A stretch of DNA of 64,000 nt from Microbacterium nymphoidis. GTDB lineage: Bacteria; Actinomycetota; Actinomycetes; Actinomycetales; Microbacteriaceae. The notes under the pieces are model-generated. The model worked only from the letters and a program-made list of their open reading frames with translations, had not been told where the DNA came from and ran no database searches. A program made the translations under genes and the position numbers. Below are positions 36,870-45,206 of the stretch, piece after piece. The stretch spans positions 1-64,000 of the forward strand of contig NZ_JAJNOD010000002.1 of the NCBI RefSeq assembly GCF_021044885.1. The letters run 5' to 3'. Positions within the stretch are counted from its first letter, which is position 1; the number at the start of each line of letters is the position of its first letter.

Positions 36870-37030
36870 TGACCGAGCACTTCCGCAAGGAGCCATTCCG
36901 ATCCGACCTCAGCCGCCGTGAACTCCGTGCTCCGGTTGCCGTCGGCCGCGCCGCGTTCCGCGAGCCCGTCGACGCGGCACGCGACCCGCGACGGGTGCGA
37001 TGCATGCCCGGCATGGGAGGGTGGCAGTGA
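36869..37030 (+). CDS. 53-aa unknown protein inside the folate operon
   Basis: ATG 36869 follows AAGGAG by six bases and overlaps the folP stop (TGATG); its own stop overlaps the folB ATG in the same way. The product is Arg-rich and polar (TEHFRKEPFRSDLSRRELR ... ARDPRRVRCMPGMGGWQ), with one Cys and no membrane segment. It has a better ribosome site than its neighbours and exact coupling on both sides, so it is probably translated. I do not recognise the family. Confidence 0.7.
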   Translation: MTEHFRKEPFRSDLSRRELRAPVAVGRAAFREPVDAARDPRRVRCMPGMGGWQ

Positions 37031-37389
37031 TGGACGAGATCACGCTGACCGGCCTCACCGTCTTCGGACGGCACGGGGTCTTCGACTTCGAGCGGGAGCA
37101 GGGGCAGGACTTCACCGTCGACGCCACCCTGCGCCTCGATCTGGCGCCTGCCGCAGCGAGCGACGATGTGCGCGACACCGTGCACTATGGAGAACTCGCC
37201 GAGGCCTTCGCGGACATCATCGCGGGCGAGCCGGTGGACCTCATCGAGACCCTTGCCGACCGCCTCGCGACGGCGGCGCTGGCTGATGCACGCGTGCGCT
37301 CCGTGTCGATCACCGTGCACAAGCCGCATGCGCCGATCGAGCGCTCCTTCGCCGACGTCTCGGTGACCGTTCACCGGGAGCGCTCATGA
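37030..37389 (+). CDS. folB: dihydroneopterin aldolase
   Basis: 119 residues. TGLTVFGRHGVFDFEREQGQDFTVD is the FolB start block, with the conserved Tyr/Glu pair in VHYGELAEAF and LIETLADRLA, and the C-terminal strand VRSVSITVHKPHAPI. It converts dihydroneopterin to 6-hydroxymethyl-dihydropterin and glycolaldehyde. ATG 37030 has GGGAGG nine bases upstream; overlaps of one base before and four bases after (ATGA). Confidence 0.95.
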   Translation: MDEITLTGLTVFGRHGVFDFEREQGQDFTVDATLRLDLAPAAASDDVRDTVHYGELAEAFADIIAGEPVDLIETLADRLATAALADARVRSVSITVHKPHAPIERSFADVSVTVHRERS

Positions 37390-37910
37390 GTCGCGACCTC
37401 ACCCGCACCCTGCCGGTGCCCGAACGTACGGGGCGTGAAGCCGTGGACGTCGTCATCGCGCTGGGCTCCAACCTCGGAGACCGCGAGGGCACGCTGGAAG
37501 CGGCAGCGGCGGAGATCGGCCGCCTGCCGCTGGTGGACGACATCCGGCTGTCCCCGGTGATCAGAACCGTGGCGCTCACCCCGTCGGGGCCCGATCCGAG
37601 CAAGCCCGAGTACCTCAACGCGGTGGCGATCGTGCGCACCAGGCTCGCGCCCACCGTCCTGCTGGGCTATCTGCAGCGCATCGAGGCCGAGCACGGCCGC
37701 GTCCGGCTCGAGCGGTGGGGCGATCGGACGCTGGACCTCGACATCATCTCTTACGGCGACCTCCACAGCACCGATCCGCACCTCACGCTGCCCCACCCCC
37801 GCGCGCACGAGCGCGAGTTCGTGCTGCGCCCGTGGGTGGAGCTCGATCCGGACGCGATCCTTCCCGGGCACGGGCGGGTCGTCGATCTTCTGGCGGGGCT
37901 GCGCCCATGA
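37386..37910 (+). CDS. folK: hydroxymethyl-dihydropterin pyrophosphokinase
   Basis: 174 residues. IALGSNLGDREGTL (~24-37) and the catalytic block RWGDRTLDLDIISYGD (~110-125) with LPHPRAHEREFVLRPW are the HPPK signatures. It transfers pyrophosphate from ATP to hydroxymethyl-dihydropterin, the step before FolP. A ~20-residue N-terminal extension precedes the fold. ATGA overlaps join it to folB and to the DUF3180 gene. Confidence 0.95.
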   Translation: MSRDLTRTLPVPERTGREAVDVVIALGSNLGDREGTLEAAAAEIGRLPLVDDIRLSPVIRTVALTPSGPDPSKPEYLNAVAIVRTRLAPTVLLGYLQRIEAEHGRVRLERWGDRTLDLDIISYGDLHSTDPHLTLPHPRAHEREFVLRPWVELDPDAILPGHGRVVDLLAGLRP

Positions 37911-38389
37911 AGCGTACCCGGGGGGCTGTGCTCGCCCTGATCGCAGCTCTCGCTGCGGTGCTGGGCTACGGCACCGACCTGCTGCTGACCAGCTTCGGCC
38001 GACCGACCTTCACCCCGGACTGGGTGCTCCCCGTGGCGCAGGTGATCATCGCGATCGCCGTGCTGATCCTGGCCTGGCCGATCCGCCGCGCAACCCATGG
38101 CGGCGCGCGCGTCGACCCGTTCCGCGCGCTCCGGGTGGCGGTGCTGGCCAAAGCATCCAGCGTGCTGGGCTCCGCGATCGGCGGATTCGCGCTCGGACTG
38201 GCGGTTTTCCTGCTCCTGCGTCCGGTCCCTCCCCGGGTAGGCTCGATAACGGTCATCGCCGTGACCGTGGGGACGGGCGTACTGCTCGTCATCGCGGCGC
38301 TGGTGGCCGAGAGTTTCTGCACGCTCCCGAAGGACGACGATGACAACGCCCCAGGATCCGACGAACCCGCAGCTCCCGCCCACCCCTGA
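37907..38389 (+). CDS. DUF3180 family membrane protein
   Basis: 160 residues, four membrane segments (~7-25, ~40-58, ~82-107, ~118-138), and an acidic, Pro-rich C-terminal tail. DUF3180 proteins regularly follow folK in actinobacteria; their role is unknown. The ATG overlaps the folK stop (ATGA). Its last 50 bases overlap the next gene in another frame, an unusually long overlap for this operon, and the tail encoded there is low complexity. Confidence 0.88.
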   Translation: MKRTRGAVLALIAALAAVLGYGTDLLLTSFGRPTFTPDWVLPVAQVIIAIAVLILAWPIRRATHGGARVDPFRALRVAVLAKASSVLGSAIGGFALGLAVFLLLRPVPPRVGSITVIAVTVGTGVLLVIAALVAESFCTLPKDDDDNAPGSDEPAAPAHP

Positions 38390-39527
38390 GATCCTCCCGG
38401 CCTCGGAGTCCGCACCGGCTGGCCCGGCGGGCGTCCCGGCGCCGACGGCATCCCCGGCATCGGCGGCATCCCTGCCAGCCGTTGCGCAGACTGTTCCCCC
38501 GGCGCCCGCGGCTCCGGTTCCCGAGCCTCAGGCCTCCGCGGCTCAGGTTCCAGGCCCGCAGCCTCCGGCGACGCAGGTTCCCGCGACGCACGCTTCCGGT
38601 TCGCAGGTTCCTGTGGCGCAGGGTTCCGGTTCGCAGGGTTCCGGTTCGCAGGTTCCCGCGACGCAGGTTCCCACGACGCACGCTTCAGGTTCGCAGCATC
38701 CCGCGACGCAGGGTTCCGGTACGCAGCATCCCGCGACGCCGATTCCCGGGTTCCCGGTTCCTGTGGCGCAGGACTCTGACTCCCCGGCACCCGCCCCGCA
38801 GAGCCCGGGAGCCGATGTTCCCGGACCGCACACTCCCGGGTCCCGGATTCCTGACCCGCAGACGCCGGCTGTGCAGAGCCCGGCAGGCGACGTTCCAGTG
38901 ACCCACGCTCCCGGGTCCCCGATTGCTGCCCGGCAGGCGCCCGTCCCACAGGTCCCGGGAGCCGATGTTCCCGGACCGCAGGCGCCGGTGCCGACGCCGC
39001 CGGCACTGGACGAGGGCACGTTCACCGAACTCAAGCAGCCGCGCGGGTCCGCTCGGCTCGAGCTGGACGGCTCGTGGCATCAGATCTCCCGCAAGTACGT
39101 CGCGGTCCAGCTGATCACCAACGGCTTCGTCCTGCTGCTCGCGATTGCCGCCGCGATCGTCGTGGGCGTCGCGTTCCAGCAGCTGTGGGCATTCATTCCC
39201 GCCGCTGCCGTCGTGGTCGCTACGGTGTGGGCCATGGCGATCCTGCCGCGCCAGGCGCGCGCGTACGGGTACATGCTCCGCGCCGATGACATCGTGTTCC
39301 GCCGCGGAATCCTGTGGCAGCGGATGGTCGCCGTCCCCTACGGGAGGATGCAGCTCGTCGACGTGACGCACGGCCCACTCGACCGCGCGTTCGGTATCGC
39401 ACAGCTGAAGCTCGTGACCGCGGCAGCCACGACTGGCGCGACGATCCCCGGCCTCACGCAGGCCGGCGCAGAACAGCTGCGTGACACCCTGATCGAAGTC
39501 GCCGAGTCTCGACGGACCGGCCTGTGA
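38340..39527 (+). CDS. PH-domain (YdbS-like) membrane protein with long Pro-rich N terminus
   Basis: 395 residues. Residues ~1-225 are disordered and repetitive (Gly-Ser-Gln, Val-Pro-Ala-Thr-Gln units). Then come LARLELDGSWHQIS..., two membrane segments (~255-300) and a bacterial PH domain (bPH_2; ILPRQARAYGYMLRADDIVFRRGI...LVDVTHGPLDRAFGIAQL, ~305-390). Family members are usually ~160 residues, so the N-terminal part is an addition. GAAGGA six bases before ATG 38340 supports the start inside DUF3180. YdbS/YdbT pairs affect envelope stress and resistance; the mechanism is unsettled. Confidence 0.85.
   Translation: MTTPQDPTNPQLPPTPEILPASESAPAGPAGVPAPTASPASAASLPAVAQTVPPAPAAPVPEPQASAAQVPGPQPPATQVPATHASGSQVPVAQGSGSQGSGSQVPATQVPTTHASGSQHPATQGSGTQHPATPIPGFPVPVAQDSDSPAPAPQSPGADVPGPHTPGSRIPDPQTPAVQSPAGDVPVTHAPGSPIAARQAPVPQVPGADVPGPQAPVPTPPALDEGTFTELKQPRGSARLELDGSWHQISRKYVAVQLITNGFVLLLAIAAAIVVGVAFQQLWAFIPAAAVVVATVWAMAILPRQARAYGYMLRADDIVFRRGILWQRMVAVPYGRMQLVDVTHGPLDRAFGIAQLKLVTAAATTGATIPGLTQAGAEQLRDTLIEVAESRRTGL
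38540..38770 (+). repeat. degenerate short tandem repeats in the PH-protein gene
   Basis: Units such as GGTTCGCAGGTTCC and GCGACGCAGGTTCC recur in phase, coding (G/T)-S/H-(A)-x-Q-V/H-P. The period is mostly 15 or 24 bases and stays in frame. This is the low-complexity part of the N-terminal extension. Confidence 0.7.
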
Positions 39528-41188
39528 GCGGCAACCAGCAGCATCCGTTCCCGGGTATCCCGCCGCAGCAGCCTGTGGTGCCGGACGGCCTCCCCGGGAC
39601 CGGCTTCCCCGCCCCGGGCGTCCCCGCCGCCGGCACGCCGCAGCCGCAGCGCGTCGAGAGCGATCTCGCCGACGGCGAGTGGCACCGCATGCACCCGCTC
39701 ACTCCGCTGATGCAGGGCGGGCTGTTCCTCATCGTCGTGATCGGCATCGTGGTCGCGAACATGCGAGACCGCCTGATCGCGCTGTTCGTGCCCCAGTTCC
39801 GTGACTATGAGGATCGCTACGCGGGGGACCCGGTCGACTGGATCCTCACGAACAACCTGGTGCTCGTGGCGCTGGGTGGCGTGCTGGTCGTGCTGGCGCT
39901 GCTCATGGTCGCCTTCTACATGTCGTGGCGTTTCCACCAGTTCCGCATCTCCGACTCGGATGTGGAGGTCAAGCAGGGCGTGATCATGCGCAAGCAGCGT
40001 CGCGCTCCGCTGGACCGGGTCCAGGGCGTCAACCTCACGCGGCCGTTCGTCGCGCGCCTGATCGGTCTCGCCAAGCTCGAGGTCGTGGGCGCCGGTGCCG
40101 ACGCCAACGTCAAGCTGGAGTACCTGCGCACGGCGGACGCCGAGGCAGTGCGCGCCGACATCCTGGGCCGCGCGTCGGGACTTCGCCGCCAGCGCGAGCT
40201 GCGCCAGAGCGGCCAGCCTGTGCCGCAGACTCGCGCGCAGGAGTTCATCCAGACGGTGGGCGGCGGGATCACGGGCATCATCGACGGGGCCGAGGCTCCG
40301 GTCGCCGAACCGGCCAGCGTGGTGCACATTCCGATCGGCCGGCTCATCGGCTCGCACTTGTGGAGTCCCACGACCCTGATGCTCGTGGTCTACATCGCGG
40401 TCGTCGTGGTGGGCTCGATCTTCGGGAGCGAGTACGTGCTCTTCGCCCTCCTTCCCGCGGTGTTCGGTGTGGGTCTGTACTGGTTCCGCAGTCTGATGAA
40501 GGTGCTGCGCTACTCCATCGCCCCCACGCCGGACGGCTTACGGATCACCTTCGGCCTGACCACCACCATCACGGAGACCATCCCGCCGGGCCGCGTGCAC
40601 GCCGTGGAGGTCCACCAGTCGCTGCTCTGGCGGCCGTTCGGCTGGTACACCATCAAGATCAACCGGTTGAGTGGCAAGAGTGCGGAGAGCCAGCAGAGCG
40701 ACCCGTTCACCACGATTCTCCCGGTGGGAACCCGCGCCGACGTGGAGCGCGTGCTGATGCTGCTGTTCGACCAGCTCGCCACCGCAGACGTTGACCGCAT
40801 GCTGGTGGACGGTCTGGGCAAGCGCCCCTCGAACGACCCCTTCGTCAACACGCCCACGCGTGCCTGGTGGGTGCACCCACTGAGCTGGAAGCGCACAGGC
40901 TTCGTGCTGACGGGGGAATTCCTGCTGCTGCGCCGTGGCGCGCTTATCCGCACGCTCGCGATGTTCCCGCTGGCTCGTTCGCAGAGCATCGACGTGCGAC
41001 AGGGCCCGCTGGCGCGAGCAGCCCGTATCGGCACGCTCCATGTGCACGTCGTGCCCGGACAGGTGAGCGGCGTTCTCTCGGGGGTGGATCGTCAGCAGCT
41101 GATGACGCTGTTCCAGAACGCGCAGTCGCGTGCCATCCACGCGGCCCGCTCCGACCGCACGCATCGCTGGGCGGAGAGTAATCGGTGA
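39524..41188 (+). CDS. PH-domain (YdbT-like) membrane protein
   Basis: 554 residues. Three copies of the bPH_2 fold are seen: VKQGVIMRKQRRAPLDRVQGVNLTRPFVARLIGLAKL (~150-185), FGLTTTITETIPPGRVHAVEVHQSLLWRPFGWYTI (~345-385) and LRRGALIRTLAMFPLARSQSIDVRQGPLARAARIGTLHV (~480-520). Membrane segments lie at ~68-88, ~110-132 and ~285-320. This is the large partner of the preceding PH protein, with a GTGA overlap between them. Residues 1-40 are Pro-rich. Confidence 0.88.
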   Translation: MSGNQQHPFPGIPPQQPVVPDGLPGTGFPAPGVPAAGTPQPQRVESDLADGEWHRMHPLTPLMQGGLFLIVVIGIVVANMRDRLIALFVPQFRDYEDRYAGDPVDWILTNNLVLVALGGVLVVLALLMVAFYMSWRFHQFRISDSDVEVKQGVIMRKQRRAPLDRVQGVNLTRPFVARLIGLAKLEVVGAGADANVKLEYLRTADAEAVRADILGRASGLRRQRELRQSGQPVPQTRAQEFIQTVGGGITGIIDGAEAPVAEPASVVHIPIGRLIGSHLWSPTTLMLVVYIAVVVVGSIFGSEYVLFALLPAVFGVGLYWFRSLMKVLRYSIAPTPDGLRITFGLTTTITETIPPGRVHAVEVHQSLLWRPFGWYTIKINRLSGKSAESQQSDPFTTILPVGTRADVERVLMLLFDQLATADVDRMLVDGLGKRPSNDPFVNTPTRAWWVHPLSWKRTGFVLTGEFLLLRRGALIRTLAMFPLARSQSIDVRQGPLARAARIGTLHVHVVPGQVSGVLSGVDRQQLMTLFQNAQSRAIHAARSDRTHRWAESNR

Positions 41189-41934
41189 ACGGCGACGGAC
41201 GGCTCGGTATCGGCCTGATCGGCGCCGGGCGGGTGGGCCCCGTCGTGGCCTCCGCTCTCGCCGGTGCCGGCCATGCAGTGATCGCTGTGACGGCGGGGTC
41301 CGACCCTGATCGGGTGTCTGCGATGCTTCCCGACGTACCCCAGGTCGACGCGGTCGAGGTGGCTCGTCGCAGCGAGCTCGTGATCATCGCGGTCCCGCAC
41401 GAGGAACTGCCCGGGCTGATCTCCGGCCTGGCGGCGGTCGGGGCGTGGCAGATGGGCCAGCTGGTGCTGCACACCGATCCCGCCTACGGGGTAGACGTGT
41501 TTGCTCCGGCCCGGTCTGCCGGGGTGATCCCGCTCGCAATTCACCCCGCCATCGTCTTCACCGGAACCAGCATGGACCTGCGGCGCCTGTCCGGCGCCTA
41601 CGCGGCGGTGACGGCGCCGGGCCCCGTGCTTCCCATCGCGCAGGCGCTCGCGGTGGAGATGGGATGTGAGCCGGTGGTCGTGGCGGAGGAGGATCGTGCC
41701 GCGTATGCCGAGGCGATCGGAACCGTCACCACGCTGGCCGCTGAGGTGGTCCGCCAGTCCGCAGACCTGCTTCGGGGGATTGGTGTGGGCAATCCGGGCG
41801 GCTACCTCGAGGCGCTCGCACATTCCAGCATCGACAGCGCGCTGACCGCGGCCGGCCGTGGCGATGAGATGCTCGCGACCGAGTTCCTCGACGAGGACGA
41901 GGACGACGAGGACGAGGACGACGAAGAGCGCTGA
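41185..41934 (+). CDS. Rossmann-fold DUF2520-type protein with acidic tail
   Basis: 249 residues. [17 protein letters not shown] (~8-24) is an NAD(P)-binding motif; [18 protein letters not shown] and the C-terminal helical domain ([20 protein letters not shown]) match the DUF2520 group, distantly related to prephenate dehydrogenase and ketopantoate reductase. In many actinobacteria it lies before panC; here lysS follows. The last ~16 residues are nearly all Asp/Glu, from a GAC/GAG run. A GTGA overlap makes it the last gene of the folate/PH operon. Confidence 0.85.
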   Translation: MNGDGRLGIGLIGAGRVGPVVASALAGAGHAVIAVTAGSDPDRVSAMLPDVPQVDAVEVARRSELVIIAVPHEELPGLISGLAAVGAWQMGQLVLHTDPAYGVDVFAPARSAGVIPLAIHPAIVFTGTSMDLRRLSGAYAAVTAPGPVLPIAQALAVEMGCEPVVVAEEDRAAYAEAIGTVTTLAAEVVRQSADLLRGIGVGNPGGYLEALAHSSIDSALTAAGRGDEMLATEFLDEDEDDEDEDDEER

Positions 41935-42000
41935 GTCCTCCATGGAGATCGCCCCGTCGTGCGGTGATCCGGGTGAACGGGGCTCGCAGACGGGCCTCGA

Positions 42001-42006
42001 TAGAAT
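42001..42006 (+). promoter_or_regulatory. -10 box TAGAAT of lysS (leadered)
   Basis: TAGAAT at 42001 puts the transcript start near 42013, leaving a ~20-base leader with AAGGAG (42021-42026) before ATG 42033. It contrasts with the leaderless TAGAAT genes. Confidence 0.6.
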
Positions 42007-42032
42007 GGACCGACTTTCACAAGGAGCCCCGC

Positions 42033-43568
42033 ATGACTGAAACGCCGTCCGCCGCGCCCGGCGGAGCCGCTGACGAGCCCACCGCAGAGGACATCTTCGA
42101 GCAGAAGGCGGTGCGTCTGGCGAAGCGTGCGAAGCTCATCGAGCAGCGCTCCGATGCCGCGGGCGGCGCCTACCCGGTGTCCGTGCCCGTCACGACCACG
42201 ATCGCCGAGCTGCGAGCCCAGTACGGCGAGCTGGAAGCCGACACCGCGACCGGCGTGACGGCCGGAGTCGCGGGTCGTGTCGTGTTCAGCCGCAACACCG
42301 GCAAGCTCTGCTTCGCCACCCTGCAGTCGGGAGACGGCTCGCGCATCCAGGCGATGATCTCGCTCGCCAACGTGGGTGAGGAATCGCTCGCGGCGTGGAA
42401 GGAGCTGGTCGACCTCGGTGATCACGTGTTCGTGAGCGGTGAGGTCATCTCCTCGCGGCGTGGCGAACTGTCGATCATGGTGTCCGACTGGACCATCGCT
42501 GCGAAGGCGATCCTGCCGCTGCCGAACTTCCACGCCGACCTGAACGAGGAGACGCGTGTGCGCAGCCGCTTCCTCGATCTCATCGTCCGTGACAAGGCAC
42601 GTGAGAACGTCATCGCGCGCGCCAAGACCAACGCGAGCCTGCGCCAGACGTTCGCGAACCACGGATTCATCGAGGTGGAGACCCCGATGCTGCAGGTGCA
42701 GCACGGTGGGGCCTCGGCTCGTCCGTTCGTGACCCACTCGAACGCGTTCGACACCGAGCTCTATCTGCGCATCGCGCCCGAGCTCTACTTGAAGCGCGCT
42801 GTAGTGGGCGGCCTGGAGCGGGTCTTCGAGATCAACCGGAACTTCCGCAACGAGGGTGCGGATTCCACGCACAGCCCCGAGTTCGCGATGCTCGAGGCCT
42901 ACATGGCGTACAGCGACTACAACGGCATCGCCGATCTCACCCAGGAGATGGTGCAGAACGCCGCTGTCGCGGTGTCGGGCTCCACCGTGGTGACCTGGGC
43001 CGACGGCACCGAGTACGACCTCGGCGGTGAATGGGCGCGCATCTCGATGTACGACTCGCTCTCCGATGCCGCTGGCGTCGTCATCACTCCGCAGACCCCG
43101 CTGGCCGAGCTCAAGGCGCTCGCCGACTCGGTGGGCGTGGAAGTTCCTGAGAAGGTCGCGACGCACGGCAAGTACGTCGAAGAGCTGTGGGAGCACTTCG
43201 TGAAGGGCTCGCTGGAGCGCCCGACCTTCGTGATGGACTTCCCGGTGGACACGTCGCCCCTGGTACGCGAGCACCGGAGCATCCCGGGCGTCGTCGAGAA
43301 GTGGGACCTGTACATCCGCGGATTCGAGCTGGCCACCGGATACTCCGAGCTGGTGGACCCCGTGATCCAGCGCGAGCGGTTCGTGGAGCAGGCCAAGCTC
43401 GCCGCACAGGGCGACGACGAGGCGATGAGCGTGGACGAGGAGTTCCTCCGCGCCCTGGAGCACGCCATGCCCCCCACGGGCGGCATGGGCATGGGCATCG
43501 ATCGCCTGCTCATGGCCATCACGGGCCTCGGCATTCGCGAGACGATCCTCTTCCCGCTGGTGAAGTGA
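42033..43568 (+). CDS. lysS: class II lysyl-tRNA synthetase
   Basis: 511 residues. An N-terminal OB-fold anticodon domain (~85-190; [21 protein letters not shown]) and the class II core: motif 1 near [14 protein letters not shown], motif 2 [12 protein letters not shown], motif 3 [11 protein letters not shown]. The first ~45 residues are an acidic/Ala-rich extension. It charges tRNA-Lys. It has its own leadered promoter and is ended by a palindromic hairpin. Confidence 0.96.
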   Translation: MTETPSAAPGGAADEPTAEDIFEQKAVRLAKRAKLIEQRSDAAGGAYPVSVPVTTTIAELRAQYGELEADTATGVTAGVAGRVVFSRNTGKLCFATLQSGDGSRIQAMISLANVGEESLAAWKELVDLGDHVFVSGEVISSRRGELSIMVSDWTIAAKAILPLPNFHADLNEETRVRSRFLDLIVRDKARENVIARAKTNASLRQTFANHGFIEVETPMLQVQHGGASARPFVTHSNAFDTELYLRIAPELYLKRAVVGGLERVFEINRNFRNEGADSTHSPEFAMLEAYMAYSDYNGIADLTQEMVQNAAVAVSGSTVVTWADGTEYDLGGEWARISMYDSLSDAAGVVITPQTPLAELKALADSVGVEVPEKVATHGKYVEELWEHFVKGSLERPTFVMDFPVDTSPLVREHRSIPGVVEKWDLYIRGFELATGYSELVDPVIQRERFVEQAKLAAQGDDEAMSVDEEFLRALEHAMPPTGGMGMGIDRLLMAITGLGIRETILFPLVK

Positions 43569-43571
43569 CCT

Positions 43572-43595
43572 CTCCGGGTGCCGCGGCACCCGGAG
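43572..43595. terminator. terminator between lysS and the DUF4192 gene
   Basis: CTCCGGGTGCCG followed by its exact complement, three bases after the lysS stop. A second hairpin (GCGGCCCG/CGGGCCGC, 43601-43632) follows and may serve the convergent gene. Confidence 0.75.
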
Positions 43596-43663
43596 CGGCC
43601 GCGGCCCGTCGACCATCCGGCCGGCGGGCCGCGTCGTGTACTGCGCCGGCGCCCGCCCAGCGG

Positions 43664-44776
43664 TCACGGTTCCACCGGGGTGAACGCCCAGCCCGGCAGA
43701 TGACCGCGGGAGGAAAGCTCATCGATGATCTCGGCGAGGCGCTGGCCGGGATCGACGGAGAGCGCGGCGCGGGCGTACACGCCGGCATGTGTTCCCCACC
43801 CGAGCGCCCATGCGGTCCAGGCGGCCGACGCCAGTGCGGCGCCCCGGAATCGTCCGGAGGCCAGGGCAGCGAGGCCTCGCAGCAGGTGGAGCGCCTGATG
43901 CAGCCGCGCCTGGTCCGGCCGGGGCCCCTCGCCGGCGAGAAACAGCGGACCCGCCGGATAGTCACCGGACTCCTCCCATTCCAGCTGCGCCTCCAGGACC
44001 TGATGGGCGGCACCGGCTCCGTGGCACCAGTGGGCGAGGGCGACGTCGCGCACCGACGGGCGAGCGAGGCACCACAGCAGCAGCGCGGCTCGTTCGTCGG
44101 TGAGGATGTCGTCGTCGAGGGACTCGAACTCCAGCGCGGTCTCCCAGGCGGTCGCGACATCAGTCAGCTCCATGAGGATCCGCGCCCCCTGCGCGTTGAG
44201 GTCGCCCGCGCGATCGGCGCCAGGGCAGGTCTGTGACCGCAGGACGTCCGCAGCTCGCTCGGTCTCGGCGAGCGCCTCGGACACCCGGCGTCGACGTTCC
44301 TTCGGCGCGCGCACGAGGGTGCTGCCGCCCGCCTGATCGCCGGCCGGTGTCACCAGACCCGCCGGCGCGAGACGTGAGATCTCCTCCAGCGAGCGCGGCG
44401 AGGGCGTCCGCTCGTCACGATAGCTCGCCCAGCCGTTCTCGGCGATGGCGAGTGCATCGATGACGAACAGTCCGCACGCATCCGCACGGATCCGGAGCGC
44501 GTCGAGCACCTCGCGCGCGCCGGATTGTTCGAGCTCGCCGTCCGCGTACACCGCGAGCACCACGGCATCGACGTCGGGGACGCGGCACACCGTGCCGATG
44601 GTGGTCGCGGCGAACGCATCGACATCGTGGGCGACGCGGTCCACGCGCAGCATGGCGAGGGAGCGGCCGGCGCGGAAGGGGATGGCGACCACGCTCTCGC
44701 GCGGCACGTAGCCCGCGAGATGGGGGATGAGCGCGAGGAGCTCGGCGGAGGAGTCTGCGGTGATGATCGTTCTCAT
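43664..44776 (-). CDS. DUF4192 family protein
   Basis: 370 residues. The N-terminal block SSAELLALIPHLAGYVPRESVV and the C-terminal WHCHGAGAAHQVLEAQL-like helical region and LALSVDPGQRLAEIIDEL are characteristic of the actinobacterial DUF4192 family, whose role is unknown. Start ATG 44776 begins the family motif MRTIITADS. The frame runs upstream to 45307 antisense to the next genes, without family similarity. GACCAT lies six bases before the ATG. Confidence 0.87.
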   Translation of the reverse strand: MRTIITADSSAELLALIPHLAGYVPRESVVAIPFRAGRSLAMLRVDRVAHDVDAFAATTIGTVCRVPDVDAVVLAVYADGELEQSGAREVLDALRIRADACGLFVIDALAIAENGWASYRDERTPSPRSLEEISRLAPAGLVTPAGDQAGGSTLVRAPKERRRRVSEALAETERAADVLRSQTCPGADRAGDLNAQGARILMELTDVATAWETALEFESLDDDILTDERAALLLWCLARPSVRDVALAHWCHGAGAAHQVLEAQLEWEESGDYPAGPLFLAGEGPRPDQARLHQALHLLRGLAALASGRFRGAALASAAWTAWALGWGTHAGVYARAALSVDPGQRLAEIIDELSSRGHLPGWAFTPVEP

Positions 44777-44935
44777 GGCCCGATGGTCGCAACGGGAGAG
44801 GGCACGGAGTGGAGTCTGTCGACAGCCCTCACGAGCGTGACCGGCGGGTTCACGCGGATGCGTGGGGGACGACGGGGGAAGTTCCTGCCTGGGGAGGACG
44901 CAATGGCTCCGATCACGCGCCCAGGAGCCGCGGCG

Positions 44936-44941
44936 TAGCAT
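44936..44941 (+). promoter_or_regulatory. -10 box TAGCAT, leaderless start of the 61-aa gene
   Basis: TAGCAT, six bases before ATG 44948. Confidence 0.5.
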
Positions 44942-44947
44942 GGAGTC

Positions 44948-45133
44948 ATGGACTTCTGGCTCGCAGCTCTCTGGTCGCTCCTTCCCACGGCCGTGGTCCT
45001 CGTCGTGTTCTTCTTCGTGCTGCGCGGCATCATTCGCTTCGACCGGTCCGAGCGCAAGGTGTACGCACAGATCGAGGCGGAGGAGCGGGCCAAGCGCGGA
45101 ATGCCCGCGGCGGACGCCACGAGCGCCGACTGA
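44948..45133 (+). CDS. small single-span membrane protein (61 aa)
   Basis: An N-terminal membrane segment (LAALWSLLPTAVVLVVFFFVL, ~5-27) is followed by an amphipathic charged helix (RGIIRFDRSERKVYAQIEAEERAKRG). Such short proteins, with a membrane helix and a charged cytosolic helix, are conserved in actinobacteria near lysS; the function is unknown. Leaderless start; 73 bases before the cardiolipin synthase gene, same strand. Confidence 0.75.
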   Translation: MDFWLAALWSLLPTAVVLVVFFFVLRGIIRFDRSERKVYAQIEAEERAKRGMPAADATSAD

Positions 45134-45206
45134 ACCCGCACGCGCGACGGCCCGTGAGAGCGGGGAGTGTCGTACCCGGACGCTAGGCTGAAGGCCGGGA
45201 GGACAC

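Noticed and set aside
43601..43632. Second hairpin after lysS as a separate regulatory element
   Set aside because: It most simply serves as the terminator for the convergent DUF4192 gene.
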